The notes: generated by a model not told the origin, from the sequence alone. A stretch of DNA of 64,000 bases from an uncultured Pelagibacteraceae bacterium (GCA_902541285.1 CACBQD010000004.1:1-64000); one strand, 5' to 3'. Numbered from the stretch's first letter, positions 52,830 through 62,914 are shown. Made by a program: numbers and translations.

Positions 52830-52852
52830 CAGGCCCTCTACCAGAGGGCCTG
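52830..52852 (+). terminator. Intercistronic hairpin between dctP and dctQ
   Basis: A perfect 10-base-pair stem, CAGGCCCTCT (52830-52839) with AGAGGGCCTG (52843-52852), closes a 3-base loop. It is followed by A residues, not T, so it is a stabiliser or weak attenuator rather than a full terminator. The dctQ ATG follows 9 bases later. Confidence 0.75.
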
Positions 52853-52861
52853 AAAAAAAAA

Positions 52862-53371
52862 ATGACATTACAAAAATTTATAAATTCTTACGAAAAAATA
52901 TTAAAACTAATACTGTTTATAATGATGGTAGCATTAGCAGTAACAGTTTTGCTTGGTGTTACTTTTCGTTTTGCTGGCAGTGCTTTAGTTTGGTATGACG
53001 AGGTTGCCGCTGTCCAGCTTGCTTGGATAACTTATTATGGTTCAGCATACGCAGCTTTAAAAGGTTCTCATATTAGTGTTCCAAGTATTTTTAAGGCATT
53101 TCCATTAGTTCTTAGAAAAATTTTCTTTGTAGTGTCAAAATTAGTTGTTTATGGTTTTTTAATATTATTGGCTTACTATGGTTATTTAGTTTTAACTCTT
53201 ATAACAGGAGAAACTTTAGTAACATTAGAGTGGGTTCCACAACCCTTTGTGCAATCAGTTATTCCAATTGCATCATGTTTATTTATTTTATCTGAAACTT
53301 TAAAAATTCCTGAAGACTATAAAAATTTAGTTCTTCAGACAACAGGTGACGAGCAAACAGGAGATATTTAA
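52862..53371 (+). CDS. dctQ: TRAP transporter small permease DctQ
   Basis: This 169-residue protein has four hydrophobic helices. The segment TVLLGVTFRFAGSALVWYDEVAAVQLAWITYYG (cited by parts near 29-61) shows the family's FR...W.EE-like pattern, here WYDEVA. It forms the small membrane subunit of the TRAP importer with DctM. Its stop codon overlaps the dctM start (TAATG). Confidence 0.9.
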   Translation: MTLQKFINSYEKILKLILFIMMVALAVTVLLGVTFRFAGSALVWYDEVAAVQLAWITYYGSAYAALKGSHISVPSIFKAFPLVLRKIFFVVSKLVVYGFLILLAYYGYLVLTLITGETLVTLEWVPQPFVQSVIPIASCLFILSETLKIPEDYKNLVLQTTGDEQTGDI

Positions 53372-54654
53372 TGATAATTCTTACAATGTTTGCAGTTCTT
53401 CTACTTCTTTTATCTATAAATGTACCTATCGCTATTGGCCTTGCAGTAACAACAATTATTGCAATGGTATTGAAGACGGGAACAAGTTTTTTAATTGATA
53501 CTGCAATCGTTATGTTTGATGGATCAATGAAATTTCCATTGATTGCTATTCCTTTATTTATCTTAGCCGGATCAATTATGAATAGTGCAGGTATTTCTAG
53601 AAGATTAATAGCTTTTGCTTCAGCACTTGTTGGTTTTATCAAGGGTGGTCTTAGCATGATTAACATTGCTACCTCGATGTTTTTTGCTGAAATTTCTGGA
53701 TCTGCAGTTGCTGATGTTGCTGCATTAGGATCCATTTTAATTCCAGCGATGAAGAAAAAAGGATATCCAGGTCCTTTCGCTGCTGCAGTAACTTCATCTT
53801 CAGCGTCTTTGGCGATAATTATTCCACCTTCAATACCAATGATTGTTTATGCGGTAATGGCTCAAAGTTCAGTAGTACAATTGTTTGTAGCTGGAATTGT
53901 TCCAGGAGTTATAGGTGGCTTCTTCTTAATGTTAGCAGCATATATTACTGCAAGACGAAAAAATTTTCCTGTTGAAGAAACATTTAATATTCCAAATGTT
54001 AAGAAAACTGCAAAAGATGCAGCATTAGCATTTTTATTACCAATTATTATTTTAGGTGGAATTTTTGGAGGAGTTGTTACAGCAACTGAGGGAGCTGGTT
54101 TAGCAGTTGTAGCATCATTAGTTATTGGATTTATTTATAAAGAAATAGATTTTAAAAGATTATATGAGTCAGCTTGTGAAGGAGCAATTCAAACAGCATC
54201 AGTAATGTTATTGGTAGCTGCATCTGTATTACTTGGTGAATTTTTAACAATTGAACAAATTCCACAAAAAGTTGCAGAGTCAATTATTGATTTTACAAAT
54301 AATAAATATGCAGTCTTAGGAATACTTAATGTATTTCTTTTAGTAATAGGTTTCTTTTTACATTCAGTTGCTGCAATAATTTTAACAGTTCCAATTGTAA
54401 TGCCATTAGTTAATGCAGTAGGTATTGATCCAGTTCACTTTGGTATAATTGTAACTTTAAATTTAGCAATCGGTCAACAAACACCACCGGTTGCAAGTGT
54501 TCTAGTTACAGCCTGTTCTGTTGCAAAAGCAGACATATGGGATGTAACAAGATCTAATATATCCTTTATATGTGTGTTATTAGTATTGTTAATGTTAGTA
54601 ACTTATGTTCCAGCTATACCGATGACATTAGTTGAGTTTTTTTATAGGAGCTAA
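53371..54654 (+). CDS. dctM: TRAP transporter large permease DctM
   Basis: This 427-residue membrane protein has about twelve hydrophobic segments. The family regions AIPLFILAGSIMNSAGIS near 62, FFAEISGSAVADVAALGSILIPAM near 106 and IIPPSIPMIVYAVMAQSSV near 150 are clear. It drives uptake with a sodium gradient. Its stop codon abuts the start of the enoyl-CoA hydratase gene (TAAATG), tying transport to the catabolic genes. Confidence 0.93.
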   Translation: MIILTMFAVLLLLLSINVPIAIGLAVTTIIAMVLKTGTSFLIDTAIVMFDGSMKFPLIAIPLFILAGSIMNSAGISRRLIAFASALVGFIKGGLSMINIATSMFFAEISGSAVADVAALGSILIPAMKKKGYPGPFAAAVTSSSASLAIIIPPSIPMIVYAVMAQSSVVQLFVAGIVPGVIGGFFLMLAAYITARRKNFPVEETFNIPNVKKTAKDAALAFLLPIIILGGIFGGVVTATEGAGLAVVASLVIGFIYKEIDFKRLYESACEGAIQTASVMLLVAASVLLGEFLTIEQIPQKVAESIIDFTNNKYAVLGILNVFLLVIGFFLHSVAAIILTVPIVMPLVNAVGIDPVHFGIIVTLNLAIGQQTPPVASVLVTACSVAKADIWDVTRSNISFICVLLVLLMLVTYVPAIPMTLVEFFYRS

Positions 54655-55437
54655 ATGAGCAAATTAATTAAATTAAATAAAAAAAATAAACATTTAGTCG
54701 AAGTTGTTATTAATAGACCAGAAAAATTAAATGCAATGACTAAGCCAATGTGGATTGAGCTTGGCAAAGTTTTTAAAAAGCTATCAAAGAATAACAATTT
54801 AAGATGCATCATAATAAGAGGAGAGGGTGGTAAATCTTTTTCACCAGGAAATGATATTGGAGAATTTAAAAAACAAAGATCTTCATCCAAATTAGCAAAA
54901 TCTTATGGAAAATTTTTGCACGGAACACTTGGAGCAATTTTTGATTGCCCAATTCCAACAATTGCTTTGATTGAAGGAATATGTGTTGGAGGTGGATTGG
55001 AAATAGCAGGATGTTGTGACATTAGAATTTGTGGCAAAAGCTCTAGGTTTGGAGTTCCAATTAAAAGATTAGGCTTAACAATGGCTGCAAAAGAACTTGA
55101 GGTGCTTTTAAAAGTAACCAATTACACAACTGCAATGGAAATATTATTTGAAGGAAGAGTATTTGGAGCTGATGAAGCATTTCAGAAGAGGCTAGTTAAT
55201 AGAGTAGTTAACGATAAAGATGTTGAAAAAGAAGCCTATAAATCAGCTGAATTAATTTGCGAAGGTGCTCCAAAAGTTGCAAGGTGGCATAAGCAATTTG
55301 CAAGAAACATCTTAAAAAATGGAAAAGTCACAGAAAAAATAAATAATCTTGGTTACAAATGCTACGATACACAAGACTTTAAAATTGGATATCAATCTTT
55401 CTTAAATAAAACAAAACCAAAATTCAAAAATAAGTAA
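54655..55437 (+). CDS. Enoyl-CoA hydratase/isomerase family protein
   Basis: This 260-residue crotonase-fold enzyme has oxyanion-hole regions KSFSPGNDIGEF near 61 and GICVGGGLEIAGCCDIRI near 104. Subfamily activity (hydratase, isomerase or hydrolase) cannot be assigned with certainty. It lies between the TRAP permease and the CoA-transferase genes, so it likely acts on a CoA ester of the imported acid. Confidence 0.88.
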   Translation: MSKLIKLNKKNKHLVEVVINRPEKLNAMTKPMWIELGKVFKKLSKNNNLRCIIIRGEGGKSFSPGNDIGEFKKQRSSSKLAKSYGKFLHGTLGAIFDCPIPTIALIEGICVGGGLEIAGCCDIRICGKSSRFGVPIKRLGLTMAAKELEVLLKVTNYTTAMEILFEGRVFGADEAFQKRLVNRVVNDKDVEKEAYKSAELICEGAPKVARWHKQFARNILKNGKVTEKINNLGYKCYDTQDFKIGYQSFLNKTKPKFKNK

Positions 55438-55440
55438 TAG

Positions 55441-56634
55441 ATGACTGCATCATTAAAAGGCATTCGTGTACTTGAGATGGCACAAATAATGGCTGGCCCG
55501 ACTTGTGGACTGTTATTAGCTGATCTTGGAGCAGAGGTAATTAAAATAGAAAAGACACCAGGTGGAGATGATACTAGAAATTTCCTGCCACCAGAAATTA
55601 ATGGTGAGTCAGCAGCCTATATGATGATGAATAGAAATAAGAAAGGTATCGCATTAAATTTAAAAGACAAAGATGGAATAGAGATATTTAAAACGATGGT
55701 AAAAAATTCTGATGTGGTTTTGGAGAATTTTAGAAAAGGAACATTAGAAAAATTAGGAGTTGGTTATGATGTTATGTCAGAAATTAATCCTAAAATCATT
55801 TTATGCGAAATATCTGGATACGGTAGAACTGGTCCTTATGCAGATAAAGGAGGATTTGATCTAGTCGCTCAAGGGATGAGTGGGTTGATGAGTATTACTG
55901 GCGAAAGCAAAGATAAACCACCAATGAAAGTAGGTGCACCTATTACAGATATAACAGCTGGTTTACTTGCAGCTAGTGGAATTTTAGCAGCTTTAGTTCA
56001 CAGGGAAAAAACAGGAGAGGGACAAAAAGTTGATACCTCTTTATATGAAGCGGGTATTGTTCATACATACTGGCAGTCAGCTATTGCAGGTGCCACAGGA
56101 GAGTCGCCTGGTCCTTTAGGATCGGCACATCCTTTAACAGCTCCTTATCAAGCATTTAAAACAAAAGATAAATGGATTACGGTAGGTGCTTCAAATCAAA
56201 ATACCTGGCTTATGTTACTTAAAGCAATTGGTCGTGAAGATTTGCAAGAAAATAAAAAATTTTCATCAAATTTAAATCGAAAACAAAATTTAAAAGAATT
56301 AGTTGATATTCTTAATGAAGAACTAGTAAAAAAAACTTCTAGTGAATGGTTAAAAATCTTTGATGATAATGGCTTACCATGCGGTCCAATAAACTCAATA
56401 ACAGATATGTTTAAAGATCCTCAAACAATTGAAAGAGAAATGGTTATAGAAGTGGATAATAAAAAAGCAGGTAAAAGTAATGCTATTGGTATGCCTATTA
56501 AATTTTCAAAGAGCAAAACCGAAAAGTCAAAAGGCGCTCCAAACTTAGGAGAACATACAAAAGAAGTTATGCAAATTTTTGGTTACAAAGATGACCAGAT
56601 TGAAGATTTTTATAATAGAAAAGTAATTCTTTAA
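55441..56634 (+). CDS. Class III (CaiB/Frc) acyl-CoA transferase
   Basis: This 397-residue family III CoA-transferase begins LKGIRVLEMAQIMAGPTCG and has DLGAEVIKIEKTPGGDDTR near 28. The likely catalytic aspartate is in GGFDLVAQGMSG near 143. It moves CoA between carboxylic acids, presumably activating the acid brought in by the TRAP system. The stop interlocks with the convergent dehydrogenase stop in TTAA (56631-56634). Confidence 0.9.
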   Translation: MTASLKGIRVLEMAQIMAGPTCGLLLADLGAEVIKIEKTPGGDDTRNFLPPEINGESAAYMMMNRNKKGIALNLKDKDGIEIFKTMVKNSDVVLENFRKGTLEKLGVGYDVMSEINPKIILCEISGYGRTGPYADKGGFDLVAQGMSGLMSITGESKDKPPMKVGAPITDITAGLLAASGILAALVHREKTGEGQKVDTSLYEAGIVHTYWQSAIAGATGESPGPLGSAHPLTAPYQAFKTKDKWITVGASNQNTWLMLLKAIGREDLQENKKFSSNLNRKQNLKELVDILNEELVKKTSSEWLKIFDDNGLPCGPINSITDMFKDPQTIEREMVIEVDNKKAGKSNAIGMPIKFSKSKTEKSKGAPNLGEHTKEVMQIFGYKDDQIEDFYNRKVIL

Positions 56635-59534
56635 TTAACAGTTTCAAAAATTTTAAATAATAATTCTGAGACATGCTTGCCTTTTTTCTCTGATAAATCA
56701 GATATTTGATGTCTACAGCTCGTGCCATTTGCAACTATAAAATCTTTTTCATCACTATTGTTGATTGCAGGTATTAAAGAAAGATTAGCCATTTTTTTGG
56801 AGACTTCATAAGTCTTACTGTCATATCCAAATGAACCAGCCATTCCACAACAACTAGACTCTATCATTTTATTATTAATGTTTAATTCTGATAAAAGATT
56901 AGTTAGACCATTCATTCTATCTTGTGATTTTTGATGACAGTGCCCATGGATTAATACATTTTGATCAAACTTATTAGCTTTAATATTATTGTTATTTCTA
57001 ATTTGTTCTAAAATAAATTCCTCAAGCAGATAAAATTTATTTTTTATTTGCTCTCTATTATTTACATTTTTTAAAGTCTGATACTCATCGTTAAATGTTA
57101 ATAAACAGGATGGTTCAATACCTACAACTGGTAAATCAATGTAATTATTTTGGATAACGTAATCATTAAATCTATTTAGCTCTTCTGAAGCCTTGTCTAG
57201 TTGACCGTAAGATATATAAGTTCTACCACAACAAAGGGGTCTCTTTAATTTATCTTTACCAAAACTCGGTATAACTGCCTGATATCCAAATTTATTTAAT
57301 ACTTTAATTGCATAAACCAAATTTTCATTTTCAAAGTTAATATTAAATGTATCTGCAAACAAAATTACTTTATTTTCTGATACTGTCTGACTGTTATAAA
57401 TTTCTCTTAATGCATTCTGGTTTTGAATTTCAGGCATAGACCTTGCTGTTGCAAAACCAAACTTTTCAACGATTGTTGAGATTAGTGGTAGGTTTTTAAC
57501 TTTGTTGAATATAGGAGCAACTATCTTTAATAACCAAATAAGTCTTGGCATATCTGAGATAACTCTATCTTTAATTCGCATACTAAATTTTTTATAGTAA
57601 TGAGAAAGAAACTCTGACTTCATCTTAGCCATATCAACCGACATAGGGCATTCTCTTTGACAAGCTTTACAGCTGACACATAACTCCATGGTTTCATACA
57701 TTTCTTTTGATGCAAATGAACCTTCTGGAAGTTGGTTGGATAAAGCTAATCTTAAAGTATTTGCTCTACCTCGAACTAAATCTTTTTCTTCTTTAGTTAC
57801 TCTGTATGATGGACACATCACACCAGAGTCTAACTTTCTACAAGCACCATTGTTATTACACATCTCAACAGCATCAGAGAATTGACCCCAATTAGACCAA
57901 TCGTAATGTGTATCAATATTTTCTGTTTGATAACCTGACTTGTATCTCATTAAAGATCTATCGTTTGATCTAAACGGTCTAACGATTTTTCCAGGATTTA
58001 AAAGGTTTTTACTATCGAATGTATCTTTTATTTCTTCAAATGCATTTGTGATTTTTTTTCCAAACATCATTTCATGAAATTCTGATCTAACAATTCCATC
58101 ACCATGTTCACCAGAATGAGAACCTTTATAATCTTTAACCATTTCAAAAGCTTCTTCAGATATAGATCTCATGTTTTGTATATCTTTGTCAGATTTCATA
58201 TTTAAAACTGGTCTTACGTGAAGAGTTCCAACAGATGCATGAGCATAAAACATTCCACTTGTTCCATATTTTTTAAATATTTCTTTTAATCTAGCTGTGT
58301 AGTCAGCTAAGTGTTCTAGAGAAACTGCACAATCTTCAATGAAGGCAACTGGTTTTCTATCACCTTTCATTGACATCAAAATATTTAATCCAGCTTTTCT
58401 TATTTCAAAAACTTCTTTTTGCTCAGATAGATCTGAATAATATGAAAATTCGTTTTTTTTGTTTTGATTTAAAACTAAATATTCTAGATCCTTTATTTTT
58501 TTTTCATATACACTTTTCTCGGTATCAATAAATTCTACCATTAAAACAGCTTCAGGATTTCCTTTGATATATTTTTTTATACCTCCAGCATACATTGGTA
58601 TTTCTTTTGCTAGATTTAATAAATTTTGGTCCATCAACTCTACGCAAGTTGGTTTTAATTTTACAATCTCTTTTGATAATTCCATTGCTTGATGGAAATT
58701 ATCAAAGTAGCAGACACCCAAAATTTTATTCTTTGGTATTTCAGATAGTTTTAATTTTATTTTATTAAATAAAGATAATGTTCCTTCAGAACCAACAAGA
58801 AGATTTGATGAGTTGAAGCCTTCAGGATCAATTAAATCAATGTTATATCCTCCAACTCTTCTTTGTGTTGTTGGCCAATTAGCATCAATTTCGCCTCCAA
58901 CCTGTTGTCTTACATCTATGAATTTATCTATGATTTTATAAAGTCTATCTTGATTGTTCTTTGTAGCTAAATAATTCTTATTTATTTGATCAAAATTAAA
59001 TATAGAGCCATCATCCAATATTGCTTCAATAGCTAATACGTTATGAACCATGTTGCCATAATATAAAGATCTTGATCCGCAGGAATTGTTAGCTGACATT
59101 CCTCCAATTGTAGCTCTACTACTTGTTGAAACGTCTACTGGAAACCAAAGTCCATGAGGCTTCAAATAAGCATTTAGATGATCTAATACGACACCTGGTT
59201 GAACCCATACATATTTTTCTTCAACATTAAGTTCTAAAATTTTATTTTGATGTTTGCTGTAATCGAGTACAACACTCTCTCCAACAGTCTGGCCACATTG
59301 AGAACTTCCGCCTCCTCTCGCTAATAGAGGTACAGAATTCTTTTGTGAATACTCCATTAAACTTAAAACATCATTAGTATCTTTTGGAAGAACTACACCA
59401 AGAGGTTTAATTTGATATACAGAAGCATCGGTACTGTATCTTCCACGTGAGAATTCATCGAATAAAGTTTTTCCATCAACTTTATTACTAATTTCTTTAC
59501 CAATTTTTTGTATCTGATCTGAATTAAACCGCAT
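56631..59534 (-). CDS. FAD-linked D-2-hydroxyacid dehydrogenase with iron-sulfur and CCG domains (YdiJ/D-2-hydroxyglutarate dehydrogenase type)
   Basis: This 967-residue protein combines an FAD-binding PCMH domain (LLARGGGSSQCGQTVG near 74, GGMSANNSCGSRSLYYGN near 149), an FAD-oxidase C-terminal domain with HGDGIVRSEFHEMMFG near 480, a 4Fe-4S region CVSCKACQRECPMS near 621, and a CCG cysteine-rich region at the end (SSCCGMAGSFGYDS near 900). The architecture matches YdiJ and D-2-hydroxyglutarate or D-lactate dehydrogenases, passing electrons to the quinone pool. The substrate may come from the same pathway as the TRAP and CoA genes. Confidence 0.9.
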   Translation of the reverse strand: MRFNSDQIQKIGKEISNKVDGKTLFDEFSRGRYSTDASVYQIKPLGVVLPKDTNDVLSLMEYSQKNSVPLLARGGGSSQCGQTVGESVVLDYSKHQNKILELNVEEKYVWVQPGVVLDHLNAYLKPHGLWFPVDVSTSSRATIGGMSANNSCGSRSLYYGNMVHNVLAIEAILDDGSIFNFDQINKNYLATKNNQDRLYKIIDKFIDVRQQVGGEIDANWPTTQRRVGGYNIDLIDPEGFNSSNLLVGSEGTLSLFNKIKLKLSEIPKNKILGVCYFDNFHQAMELSKEIVKLKPTCVELMDQNLLNLAKEIPMYAGGIKKYIKGNPEAVLMVEFIDTEKSVYEKKIKDLEYLVLNQNKKNEFSYYSDLSEQKEVFEIRKAGLNILMSMKGDRKPVAFIEDCAVSLEHLADYTARLKEIFKKYGTSGMFYAHASVGTLHVRPVLNMKSDKDIQNMRSISEEAFEMVKDYKGSHSGEHGDGIVRSEFHEMMFGKKITNAFEEIKDTFDSKNLLNPGKIVRPFRSNDRSLMRYKSGYQTENIDTHYDWSNWGQFSDAVEMCNNNGACRKLDSGVMCPSYRVTKEEKDLVRGRANTLRLALSNQLPEGSFASKEMYETMELCVSCKACQRECPMSVDMAKMKSEFLSHYYKKFSMRIKDRVISDMPRLIWLLKIVAPIFNKVKNLPLISTIVEKFGFATARSMPEIQNQNALREIYNSQTVSENKVILFADTFNINFENENLVYAIKVLNKFGYQAVIPSFGKDKLKRPLCCGRTYISYGQLDKASEELNRFNDYVIQNNYIDLPVVGIEPSCLLTFNDEYQTLKNVNNREQIKNKFYLLEEFILEQIRNNNNIKANKFDQNVLIHGHCHQKSQDRMNGLTNLLSELNINNKMIESSCCGMAGSFGYDSKTYEVSKKMANLSLIPAINNSDEKDFIVANGTSCRHQISDLSEKKGKHVSELLFKIFETVN

Positions 59535-59551
59535 AAAACTTAATTAAAGGT

Positions 59552-60706
59552 TTATTTATTTTTGTAAACCAGTTTGCCGAACTTTTTTAACGCGGCCTGT
59601 GAAATCTCTAAACCTAAACCAGGTTTTTCATTTAAATGTATCCATCCATCACTCATTTTATGTGGATTTTCAAATAATTGAGCCTGCAAAGGATCTCTTT
59701 CATCATCAAATGACTCAACAATTCTTCCAGCTGGAGTTGATGCTACTAATGGAGCATGAATATAACAATCATGATGTGGTGCTACATCTATATGATTTAA
59801 TTCACACAGTGCAGAAAGTTTTTTTCCATTAGTAAAACCACCAAACATTGTGCAATCAAATTGTAAAATTTGTATTGCATCTTCTTCAATCATGGACCTG
59901 CATCCATAAATAGTTATTTCACTTTCACCACCTGATAATGGAATTTTAGTTTGTTTTGATAAAAGTTTTAAAGTCCTTCTGTCATCTTCCCATCTAACAG
60001 GTTCTTCAATCCATGTAGGATTAAATCTCTCAAATTCTTTTACACCTTCAATTGCAGTTTTTAGATCCCATGCTCTATTGACATCAATCATTAAACCTTT
60101 TTGATCTCCAATTTCATCTCTAATAATCTCTAATCTCTTAGCATCTTCTTTGATACTAAGTCCCCCAACTTTAACTTTAAAACTTTGATGACCAATATTT
60201 ACTAATTTTTGTATTTCATCTCTTAGTTCTTTTTCATCTTTACCGTCTCTGTAGTAAGCACATGTAACATAAACAGGAATTTTATTTCTGTATCCTCCAA
60301 ATAATTTATACAATGGGACGTTTGATGTTCTTCCTGTTAAATCCCAACAAGCAATATCTAAAGCTGCTGAAATTCTGATTAATGCTTCTCTGCTCCAACC
60401 TTTTTCGCTACTGGTTCGAGTATCAGTTAATTTGAAAATTTTTTCATAAATTTTTTCAGGGCAAAATGGATCTTCTCCAATTATTAAATCTTGTAAGCCA
60501 TTTGAAAATGGTTTGATGATAGGAGCAATATCAGTATAGCTTGTTGCTAAACCAAAGCCTGAATGACCATCTTTAGTTTTAATTTTAATTAAGAGTTCAT
60601 TAGCTGTTGGCACAATAAAGTGACTAACCCAATGTGGCTTTACTTCATCTGGATTATTAAGAACATAAACTTCTAAGCTATCAATTAAATTACTACTATT
60701 TGTCAT
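59552..60706 (-). CDS. Mandelate racemase / muconate lactonizing enzyme family protein
   Basis: This 384-residue enolase-superfamily enzyme has the base pair KVKVG near 177, the metal ligands in DVNRAWD near 204, EEP near 229 and GGESE near 257, and the partner histidine in VAPHHDC near 302. KxK plus the histidine place it in the mandelate racemase subgroup, which includes many acid-sugar dehydratases. It lies 17 bases upstream of the D-2-hydroxyacid dehydrogenase on the same strand, so it may make or invert its substrate. Confidence 0.88.
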   Translation of the reverse strand: MTNSSNLIDSLEVYVLNNPDEVKPHWVSHFIVPTANELLIKIKTKDGHSGFGLATSYTDIAPIIKPFSNGLQDLIIGEDPFCPEKIYEKIFKLTDTRTSSEKGWSREALIRISAALDIACWDLTGRTSNVPLYKLFGGYRNKIPVYVTCAYYRDGKDEKELRDEIQKLVNIGHQSFKVKVGGLSIKEDAKRLEIIRDEIGDQKGLMIDVNRAWDLKTAIEGVKEFERFNPTWIEEPVRWEDDRRTLKLLSKQTKIPLSGGESEITIYGCRSMIEEDAIQILQFDCTMFGGFTNGKKLSALCELNHIDVAPHHDCYIHAPLVASTPAGRIVESFDDERDPLQAQLFENPHKMSDGWIHLNEKPGLGLEISQAALKKFGKLVYKNK

Positions 60707-60751
60707 ACATTATAAATTTGCTTATATAATTTCTTTAGCATATACAGCGGT

Positions 60752-61924
60752 ATGGCAATTTCAAATAATATAAGACCTGGTAGACATTTTTTACAAATTC
60801 CAGGACCAACAAACGTTCCAGATAGAGTTTTAAGAGCTATGGATTATCCAACTATAGATCATAGAGGACCAGACTTTGCTGAACTTGGATTAAGAGTTTT
60901 AGATCGAATAAAATTAATTTTCAAAACTTCAGAGCCGGTAATAATTTTTCCAGCTTCAGGAACGGGTGCTTGGGAAGCTGCACTTGTTAACACTTTAAGT
61001 GCTGGTGATAAAATATTGATGTTTGAAACTGGACATTTCTCAACGCTTTGGTGGGATATTGCTCAAAAATTTAAAATTGAAGTAGATTTTGTTGAAGGTG
61101 ATTGGAGAACAGGTGTAGATCCAAACATTGTTGAACAAAAATTAAAAGACGACAAAGATAAAAAAATTAAAGCAGTTTGTGCTGTACATAATGAAACTTC
61201 TACCGGTGTTACAAGTCGAATTGGAGAAATTAGAAAAGCTATAGATAATGCGGAACATCCAGCTTTATTATTTGTTGATACGATATCTTCACTAGGTTCT
61301 ATTGATTATAGACATGAAGAGTGGAAAGTTGATGTTACTGTTGGTGGTTCTCAAAAAGGATTACTATTACCACCAGGACTTTCTTTTAATGCAATAAGTT
61401 CTAAAGCTCTAGAGGCATATAAAACATCTGAATTACCAAAATCGTATTGGGATTGGGGACCGATGTTAGAAAATAATAAAAAAGGTTACTTTCCTTACAC
61501 ACCAGCAACAAATTTATTTTATGGTTTGGATGAAGCAATCAATATGCTTACAGAAGAAGGTTTAGATAACGTTTTCAAGAGACACAAAAGATTTGCAGAA
61601 GCCACAAGAGTTGCAGTTAACTCGTGGGGATTAGAAATACTTTGTAAAAACCCTGAAGAATACTCTGATTCATTAACAGCAGTAATGGTTCCAGATGGTC
61701 ATGATGCAGATTTTTTAAGAAAAACTATTTTAGATCATTACAACATGTCATTAGGAACAGGACTTGCAAAAGTTGCTGGTAAAATTTTTAGAATTGGCCA
61801 CTTGGGTGATTTTAATGAACTGATGTTAGCCGGAACATTAGCGGGTGTTGAAATGGGTTTAATGAAATCTAAAATACCTTATAAAAAAGGTGGAATACTT
61901 AAGGCACTTGAGTTTCTTTGTTAA
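60752..61924 (+). CDS. Class V aminotransferase, serine-glyoxylate aminotransferase type
   Basis: This 390-residue PLP enzyme starts PGRHFLQIPGPTNVPDRVLRAMD (residues 8-30, cited by motif), a hallmark of serine-glyoxylate/alanine-glyoxylate aminotransferases. The Schiff-base lysine is in TVGGSQKGLLLPPG near 196. It transfers amino groups to glyoxylate to form glycine, or works on purine-breakdown or aminoethylphosphonate-like substrates in relatives. It diverges from the mandelate racemase-like gene across 45 bases. Confidence 0.9.
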   Translation: MAISNNIRPGRHFLQIPGPTNVPDRVLRAMDYPTIDHRGPDFAELGLRVLDRIKLIFKTSEPVIIFPASGTGAWEAALVNTLSAGDKILMFETGHFSTLWWDIAQKFKIEVDFVEGDWRTGVDPNIVEQKLKDDKDKKIKAVCAVHNETSTGVTSRIGEIRKAIDNAEHPALLFVDTISSLGSIDYRHEEWKVDVTVGGSQKGLLLPPGLSFNAISSKALEAYKTSELPKSYWDWGPMLENNKKGYFPYTPATNLFYGLDEAINMLTEEGLDNVFKRHKRFAEATRVAVNSWGLEILCKNPEEYSDSLTAVMVPDGHDADFLRKTILDHYNMSLGTGLAKVAGKIFRIGHLGDFNELMLAGTLAGVEMGLMKSKIPYKKGGILKALEFLC

Positions 61925-61942
61925 TTAATCAAGTTACAAATC

Positions 61943-62911
61943 ATGCTTGATTTTTGCATCATTGGTTCAGGGATTTCAGGATCAACGATCGCAAATTTAT
62001 TAAATAAAAAATATTCTGTTGAAGTTTATGATAAAGCAAGAGGTTTTGGTGGCAGAAGTTCTTTTAAAAAATATAAAGATAAAGTCGGATTTGATCATGG
62101 ACTCCAATATATCTCTCCAAAATCTACAAAATTTAAAATATTTACTAATCAACTTATCAAGAAAAAAGTTTTAAAAAAGTGGGGAGGAAATCATTTATTT
62201 CTACATAAAACAGTCAAAGAAATTAAAAATCATATAAAATTAATTGGAACAATAGGAAACAACTCTATTAGCAAACATTTATTAAAGAAAATTAAATGTA
62301 ATTTTGAACATGAGCTTATAAATTTAAAGAGATTAAACGACTATTGGGAATTAACATTTAAAAATGATGTAAAACAAAAATGTAAAAATCTTATTTTGAC
62401 CTGCCCATTTCCTCAAAGTAAGAAATTAGGACAAAAATACTTAAATAAATCTTATTTAAATCAAAAAGTTAAAATGGATGCCAATTTAACAGTAATGATT
62501 GTTACAAATAAGCTTAAGCAATCTAATAGTAGTTACTTTTTTCATGATGAAATGCTTGGTTGGGCTGCTTATGAAAATAGTAAGAAAAGATTTAACTATA
62601 AGTATGATTTATGGACACTTCAGAGTACATATAAATACGGTAATAAATTCACTAAAGATTATAGAAACAAAAGAAAATACTATACTAATCAACTAGTTAA
62701 AAAATTTGAAAAATTAACAAAATTAAAAATCAAAAAAATTCATCACTCAAGAATTCATGGATGGTTGTATTCATCAAATTCAAAGCCACTAAAACAATTA
62801 TCTTTGTGGAATAAGTCTTTAAAATTAGGACTGTGTGGTGATTATTTTGGAGGTCCAAGATTAGAAAATGGGTGGTTAAGTGCTCAAGACTTATTTAAAA
62901 AAATAAAATAA
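61943..62911 (+). CDS. NAD/FAD-dependent oxidoreductase, renalase-like
   Basis: This 322-residue flavoprotein begins FCIIGSGISGSTIANLL, a Rossmann FAD motif, followed by GGRSSFKKY and VGFDHGLQYISP near 50-57, typical of the renalase/amine oxidase-like group, and ends with GLCGDYFGGPRLENGWLSAQDL (cited by end motif). Short compared with full amine oxidases. The substrate is unknown. It follows the aminotransferase gene by 18 bases and converges on the M24 gene with a 3-base gap. Confidence 0.78.
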   Translation: MLDFCIIGSGISGSTIANLLNKKYSVEVYDKARGFGGRSSFKKYKDKVGFDHGLQYISPKSTKFKIFTNQLIKKKVLKKWGGNHLFLHKTVKEIKNHIKLIGTIGNNSISKHLLKKIKCNFEHELINLKRLNDYWELTFKNDVKQKCKNLILTCPFPQSKKLGQKYLNKSYLNQKVKMDANLTVMIVTNKLKQSNSSYFFHDEMLGWAAYENSKKRFNYKYDLWTLQSTYKYGNKFTKDYRNKRKYYTNQLVKKFEKLTKLKIKKIHHSRIHGWLYSSNSKPLKQLSLWNKSLKLGLCGDYFGGPRLENGWLSAQDLFKKIK

Positions 62912-62914
62912 GTT

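Noticed and set aside
53283-53735. Minus-strand open frame of 150 codons across the dctQ/dctM junction
   Set aside because: It overlaps two strongly recognised TRAP genes and reads as a low-complexity antisense shadow.
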